A stretch of 31,144 nucleotides of DNA from the NCBI GenBank assembly GCA_033558025.1, contig JAUCEF010000133.1:1-31144 (forward strand), written 5' to 3'. Shown here piece by piece: positions 27,837 to 31,144 of the stretch. Positions within the stretch are counted from its first letter, which is position 1, and each line of letters begins with the position of its first letter. Below the pieces are notes generated by a model, which did no database searches, was not told the origin of the DNA, and saw nothing but the letters and a program-made list of their open reading frames with translations. The translations under genes were made by a program, and so were the position numbers. The DNA is from Phytophthora sp. 'mugwort'. Its lineage: Eukaryota > Oomycota > Peronosporomycetes > Peronosporales > Peronosporaceae.

Positions 27837-29433
27837 GTTACCATTTAGCAGAGTCCTAAGTTTTTATTAAACAGTCGCAACCCCCTATTTTGTGACACCT
27901 AATTATTAAAAATAATTAGGTACTTTTTATCCCGAAGTTACAAAGTCATTTTGCCGAGTTCCTTCAATATAGTTCTCTCATTCACCTTAGTCTACTCGAC
28001 CTATCCACCTGTGTCGGTTTAGGGTACGGTTTTTAATTAAAAAAGCTATTTCCTGAAAAATTAAAAATTTTTGTCACTTTTTTAAAAAAATTTAATTTAA
28101 AAATTATCCCATCAAAATCTGCTTTCGTCAAATCTTTCTTAGGGGCCGTTTCACTCTATGTAATACATCTTAACATAGAAACCCTTGGATTTACGGTGAT
28201 AACGATTTATATTCGTTATTTTTTGTTACTAATGCCAGCATTTTCTTTTCTGATATCTTCAACATATTTCACAATATATCTTTATTAACATACAGAATGT
28301 TCCGCTACCGTTTTATTAAAAATAAAACTTGCCGCTTCGGTAAATTTCTTAAGTCTCGATACATTTTAGGCGCAAAAAAACTAGACCAATGAGCTATTAC
28401 GCTTTCTTTAAAGGATGGCTGCTTCCAAGCCTACCTATGGGTTGTAATCATTTTTTCACTTCCTTTTTCACTTAGAATATTATTTAGAGACCTTAGCGAT
28501 CAATCTGGGCTGTTTCCCTTTTGACAAAAGACCTTAGCGCCTAATGTCTGTCTATTTAAATTACTTTTTTTTGTATTCGGAGTTTCCAAGAATTCAGTAA
28601 GTTTTTACACCCCCTAGCTCAATGAGTGCTCTACCCCAAAAAAAGATTTTAAATGCTCTACTTCAATAGATTTCGCGGAAAACCAGCTATCTCTGAGTTT
28701 GATTAGCCTTTCACTCCTAACCACAAATCATCTCCATATTTTGCCACATATGTGAGTTCGATCCTTCAAATAGTTTTACCTATTTTTCAATCTGTTCATG
28801 GTTAGATCACTCAGTTTCGGGTCTTATTTATATAACTAAAAAGCTTTTTAAAACTTGATTTATCTACGCCTACTTTATTAAATTAAGCTTGCTATAAAAA
28901 TAAACTTGCTGGCCCATTATGCAAAAGGTACACTGTTACTTTTTAAAAAAGTTTCAATTGATTGTTAACATTAAGTTTCAGAATTATTTCAAACTCAAAA
29001 GTTCTTTTTCACCTTTCCTTTACAGTACTTGTCCACTATCGATCATTAATTTTTAAAAGGTTTTGAGGGTGGTTCCCCAATATTCAAAAAGGCTTACACA
29101 TAACCCTTTTTACTATTATAAAAACAATTATTATTCTACAGGACTTTCACCTTTTTAAGTAAATTTTTCAAAATTTTTCAAATATTTTTTTATTTTTATA
29201 AACCTAATTTCCATTTTCACTCGTCATTACTAACGGAATCTCGTTTGATTTTTTTAACAGTTACTTAGATATTTCAATTCACTGTTTTTAAAATTTTCAC
29301 AAAAAAAAAGTTTTCTTTAGGAAATTTTTATTTCAAAATAAAATATTATTTAATAAAACTTTTCGCATTTTTTACGTCCTAAAAATCAAATTAATGCCAA
29401 GGCATCCACTTAATGCTTTTATTATTATTTATA
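26800..29433 (-). rRNA. rnl: Large subunit ribosomal RNA
   Basis: About 2.6 kb. Near the 5' end the sequence reads AAGTGGATGCCTTGGCA (complement around 29390-29410). Domains IV-VI are well conserved: the peptidyl-transferase region (complement of about 27140-27230, with GGATAACAGGCTGAT), the sarcin-ricin loop AGTACGAGAGGACC (complement of about 26998-27011) and GAAAGCATCTAAGTAAGAAACC near the 3' end. Domains I-III are A/T-rich and reduced. No intron or protein insertion seen. Ends are estimated. Confidence 0.95.
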
Positions 29434-29434
29434 C

Positions 29435-29456
29435 TTAAACCATATAAATGGTTTAA
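29435..29456. terminator. Perfect 9-bp hairpin between rps4 and rnl
   Basis: TTAAACCAT (29435-29443), loop ATAA, ATGGTTTAA (29448-29456). It begins 4 bases after the rps4 stop and ends at the estimated 5' end of rnl, so it may direct cleavage between the rps4 mRNA and the rRNA (inference). Confidence 0.5.
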
Positions 29457-29460
29457 ATTT

Positions 29461-30675
29461 TTATTTTTTTTTCAAATATTCATTAATTAATTTTAAATTT
29501 AAATGAAAAGGATATAAAATTGTTTTATAAGAAGGTTCTTTAAAAAACATACCTGTTTTTATTTTTTTATTTCTATGTAAATAAGAAGTTATTAAAGGTT
29601 TTGATGGTTTTTTTTCACCTAAAATATAATAAATATTATTTTTATAAGAATATTTGTTATTTTTTTGATAAGGATATTTATTATAACGTTTATAAGAAGA
29701 AGAATATTTATTCTTTTCTTGATTAAAATGCTGTTTATAAAATTTTTTATCTCCTTTCAAACTATTATTTTTTTGAAAATTTCTAGTTCTTTGAAAACCT
29801 TCATTTTTTTGAAAATTTCTATTTTTTTGAAAACCTTCATTTTTTTGAAAATTTCTATTTTTTTGAAAATTTCTATTTTTTGAAAACCTTCATTTTTTTG
29901 AAAATTTCTATTTTTTTGAAAACCTTCATTTTTTTGAAAATTTCTATTTTTTTGAAAACCTTCATTTTTTTGAAAATTTCTAGTTCTTTGAAAACCTTCA
30001 TTTTTTGAAAATTTCTAGTTCTTTGAAAATCTTCGTTTTTTTGAAAATTTCTAGTTCTTTGAAAATCTTCGTTTTTTTGAGAATTTTTATTTTTTTGAAA
30101 ATTTCTATTTTTTTGAAAACCTTCGTTTTTTTGAGAATTTCTATTTTTTTGAAAACCCTCGTTTTTTTGAGAATTTTTATTTCTTTGAAAATTTTTATTA
30201 TCCTTTTGCATATTTATTTAATAATATGAATAATATCACCTTTATGTAATATAAAATTAGATTTACTTATAATTTTATTATTAACCTTAATTTTTTTATG
30301 ATTAATTAATTGTTTTGCTTGAAAAATAGTTTTAACTAATTTTAATCTTACAAGATTTATATCTAAGCGACTTTCTAATAAAATTACAAATTTTTAAAGA
30401 TATTTATTTTATTATCTTTTTTTAATAATTTTTGAAATAAATTTTTTAATTGATATTCATGAATACATCCATAAAAATTCCGAAATTGTTGTTTTTTCAA
30501 ATAATCTTTTTTGAAAAAATTTTTTACGTTTTTCAGGTTTTATTTCTTTTCGATATCTTAATTTTTTTTTAAATAAATTCCATTTTTTTGATTTTAATTT
30601 TAATAAGTTTAAATTTTTATGTATGTTCCTATTATTTTGAAAACATATTTTATTTCTCGGTCTTAATTTATTCAT
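29461..30675 (-). CDS. rps4: Ribosomal protein S4, with repeat insertion and frame breaks
   Basis: Three S4 parts are recognisable in order. N-terminus from the ATG at 30675: MNKLRPRNKICFQNN, then KSKKWNLFKKKLRYRK and, in a second frame, FRNFYGCIHEYQ. The S4 RNA-binding domain around 30216-30390: LESRLDINLVRLKLVKTIF, AKQLINHKKIKVNNK, ILHKGDII. The C-terminus ending at 29461: IKTGMFFKEP, then ILYPFHLNLKLINEYLKKK. Between S4 domain and C-terminus lies a long Phe/Gln/Lys/Asn repeat. The frame changes at about 30500, 30390, 30213, 30003 and 29878, each explainable by a one-base change in an A or T run. Total span is about 404 codons, far above the usual 200-270. Either a real gene with sequencing errors, or a decaying one. 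It lies 8 bases after rps2. Confidence 0.8.
29768..30197 (-). repeat. About 24 tandem 18-bp units inside rps4
   Basis: On the plus strand the units are mainly of two kinds, tttttttgaaaatttcta and tttttttgaaaaccttca, largely alternating, with gttcttt and cttcg variants towards each end. On the coding strand they encode hexapeptides such as RNFQKN and EGFQKN. Two units have six rather than seven T, at about 29876-29881 and 30001-30006, which shifts the frame. This is a recent protein-coding minisatellite rather than a CRISPR array: there are no spacers. Confidence 0.9.
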
Positions 30676-30683
30676 CTTATTTA

Positions 30684-31144
30684 TTAAAATATTTTACGTA
30701 ATAAATACATTAAAGTATATATTGATTGAATATTTTTAGAATTCATTACTACAGGATAATTAATATTTTGTATAGTTTGACTTGTATTTACTAATGAAAT
30801 AGTAGGAATTTTTAAAACAGAAAGTTCTTGATTTAAAAAAGTATCTTTTACAGAACTTTTTATAACTAAAATTAATTTAATTTCATTTTCTTTTAATAAA
30901 TAATTAATTATCTATTAAATGTTGTATTCATAATTTTTATTAGTAATTAAACCATTTACCCATTCTTTTGTAAAAAAAATGATATTTGGATTTTTTTTTA
31001 TAAAAGATGTAGTTAATAAAAATTTAATTTCATTATCATTCCCTATTATTAAAATTTTTTCATTTTTTTTTAATATAATTTTAGTTAAATTAAATATACG
31101 TTTTAAAAAAAATGAAACATTTTTTAAATTAATTATAGTATAAT
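30684..31144 (-). CDS. rps2: Ribosomal protein S2 (partial, with in-frame stops)
   Basis: The 5' end lies beyond the window. Seen: FFLKRIFNLTKIILKKNEKI and LIIGNDN (the S2 I-L-F-V-G strand), then NPNIIFFTKEWVNGLITN (the RWLGG-type segment), and after a break KLILVIKSSVKD, KIPTISLVNTSQTI, INYPVVMNSKNIQSIYTLMY, an S2 C-terminal pattern. Between the two halves, at about 30909-30914, the same frame contains TAA and TAG. Two compensating one-base changes would open it, or the gene is broken. Upstream neighbour of rps4, an order remembered from oomycetes. Confidence 0.75.

Noticed and set aside
29768..30197. CRISPR-like array
   Set aside because: Units are contiguous with no unique spacers, encode part of rps4 and sit in mtDNA.
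29665..30229. Two plus-strand ORFs made of repeated FLKIS-like units
   Set aside because: They are antisense readings of the rps4 minisatellite.

Overview
This window is about 31 kb of mitochondrial DNA from a protist. The evidence is a very AT-rich sequence, a full respiratory-chain gene set (nad1, 2, 3, 4, 5, 6, 7, 9, 11; cob; cox1, 2, 3; atp1, 6, 9), bacterial-type large and small rRNA genes, mitochondrially encoded ribosomal proteins (rps2, 4, 7, 10, 12; rpl5, rpl14; a probable rpl10) and 18 tRNA genes. No introns were seen. The code looks standard: Trp is written TGG, the only tRNA-Trp has anticodon CCA, TTA is sense Leu, and nearly all genes stop at TAA. Retention of atp1, nad7, nad9 and nad11, and the neighbour pairs nad5-nad6-trnR, rps12-rps7, rps2-rps4, rpl14-rpl5 and cox2-cox1, recall stramenopile (heterokont) mitochondria such as those of oomycetes. 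That placement is an inference from gene content and remembered gene order; the genus cannot be named. nad4L, atp8, rps3 and several tRNAs are absent, so the genome probably continues past the window.

Layout. Bases 1-10252 are a minus-strand block (reading leftward from nad2): nad2, trnF, rps10, trnR, trnQ, trnI, trnV, rps12, rps7, cox3, atp6, trnD, nad3, atp9, nad9, cob, nad11, nad1. A 116-base divergent spacer (10253-10368) with a 21-A tract separates it from the plus block 10369-18342: nad7, rpl10-like, trnH, nad4, trnE, atp1, nad5, nad6, trnR. A mostly empty 18343-18753 zone with a perfect 12-bp hairpin separates this from the second minus block (reading leftward from 31144): rps2 (partial), rps4, rnl, trnN, trnS, trnM, trnP, trnM, rpl14, rpl5, trnG, an unknown ORF, trnG, trnY, rns, trnW, cox2, a 32-codon TatA-like micro-ORF, cox1, and a second unknown ORF.

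Most genes are ordinary parts of complexes I, III, IV and V and of the mitoribosome. Points of interest: (1) nad11 has lost the coding for its N-terminal 2Fe-2S part and has no ATG; (2) rps4 carries about 24 copies of an 18-bp unit encoding a Phe-Gln-Lys-Asn hexapeptide, between its S4 domain and its C-terminus; (3) rps4 and rps2, in the last 1.7 kb, carry several reading-frame breaks, most at homopolymers; (4) five perfect copies of a 10-bp unit resembling the yeast mitochondrial promoter nonamer lie in sense orientation upstream of rns; (5) perfect hairpins recur at gene 3' ends; (6) a micro-ORF behind cox2 looks like TatA; (7) two membrane-protein ORFs are unrecognised, and at least one has codon use unlike its neighbours.
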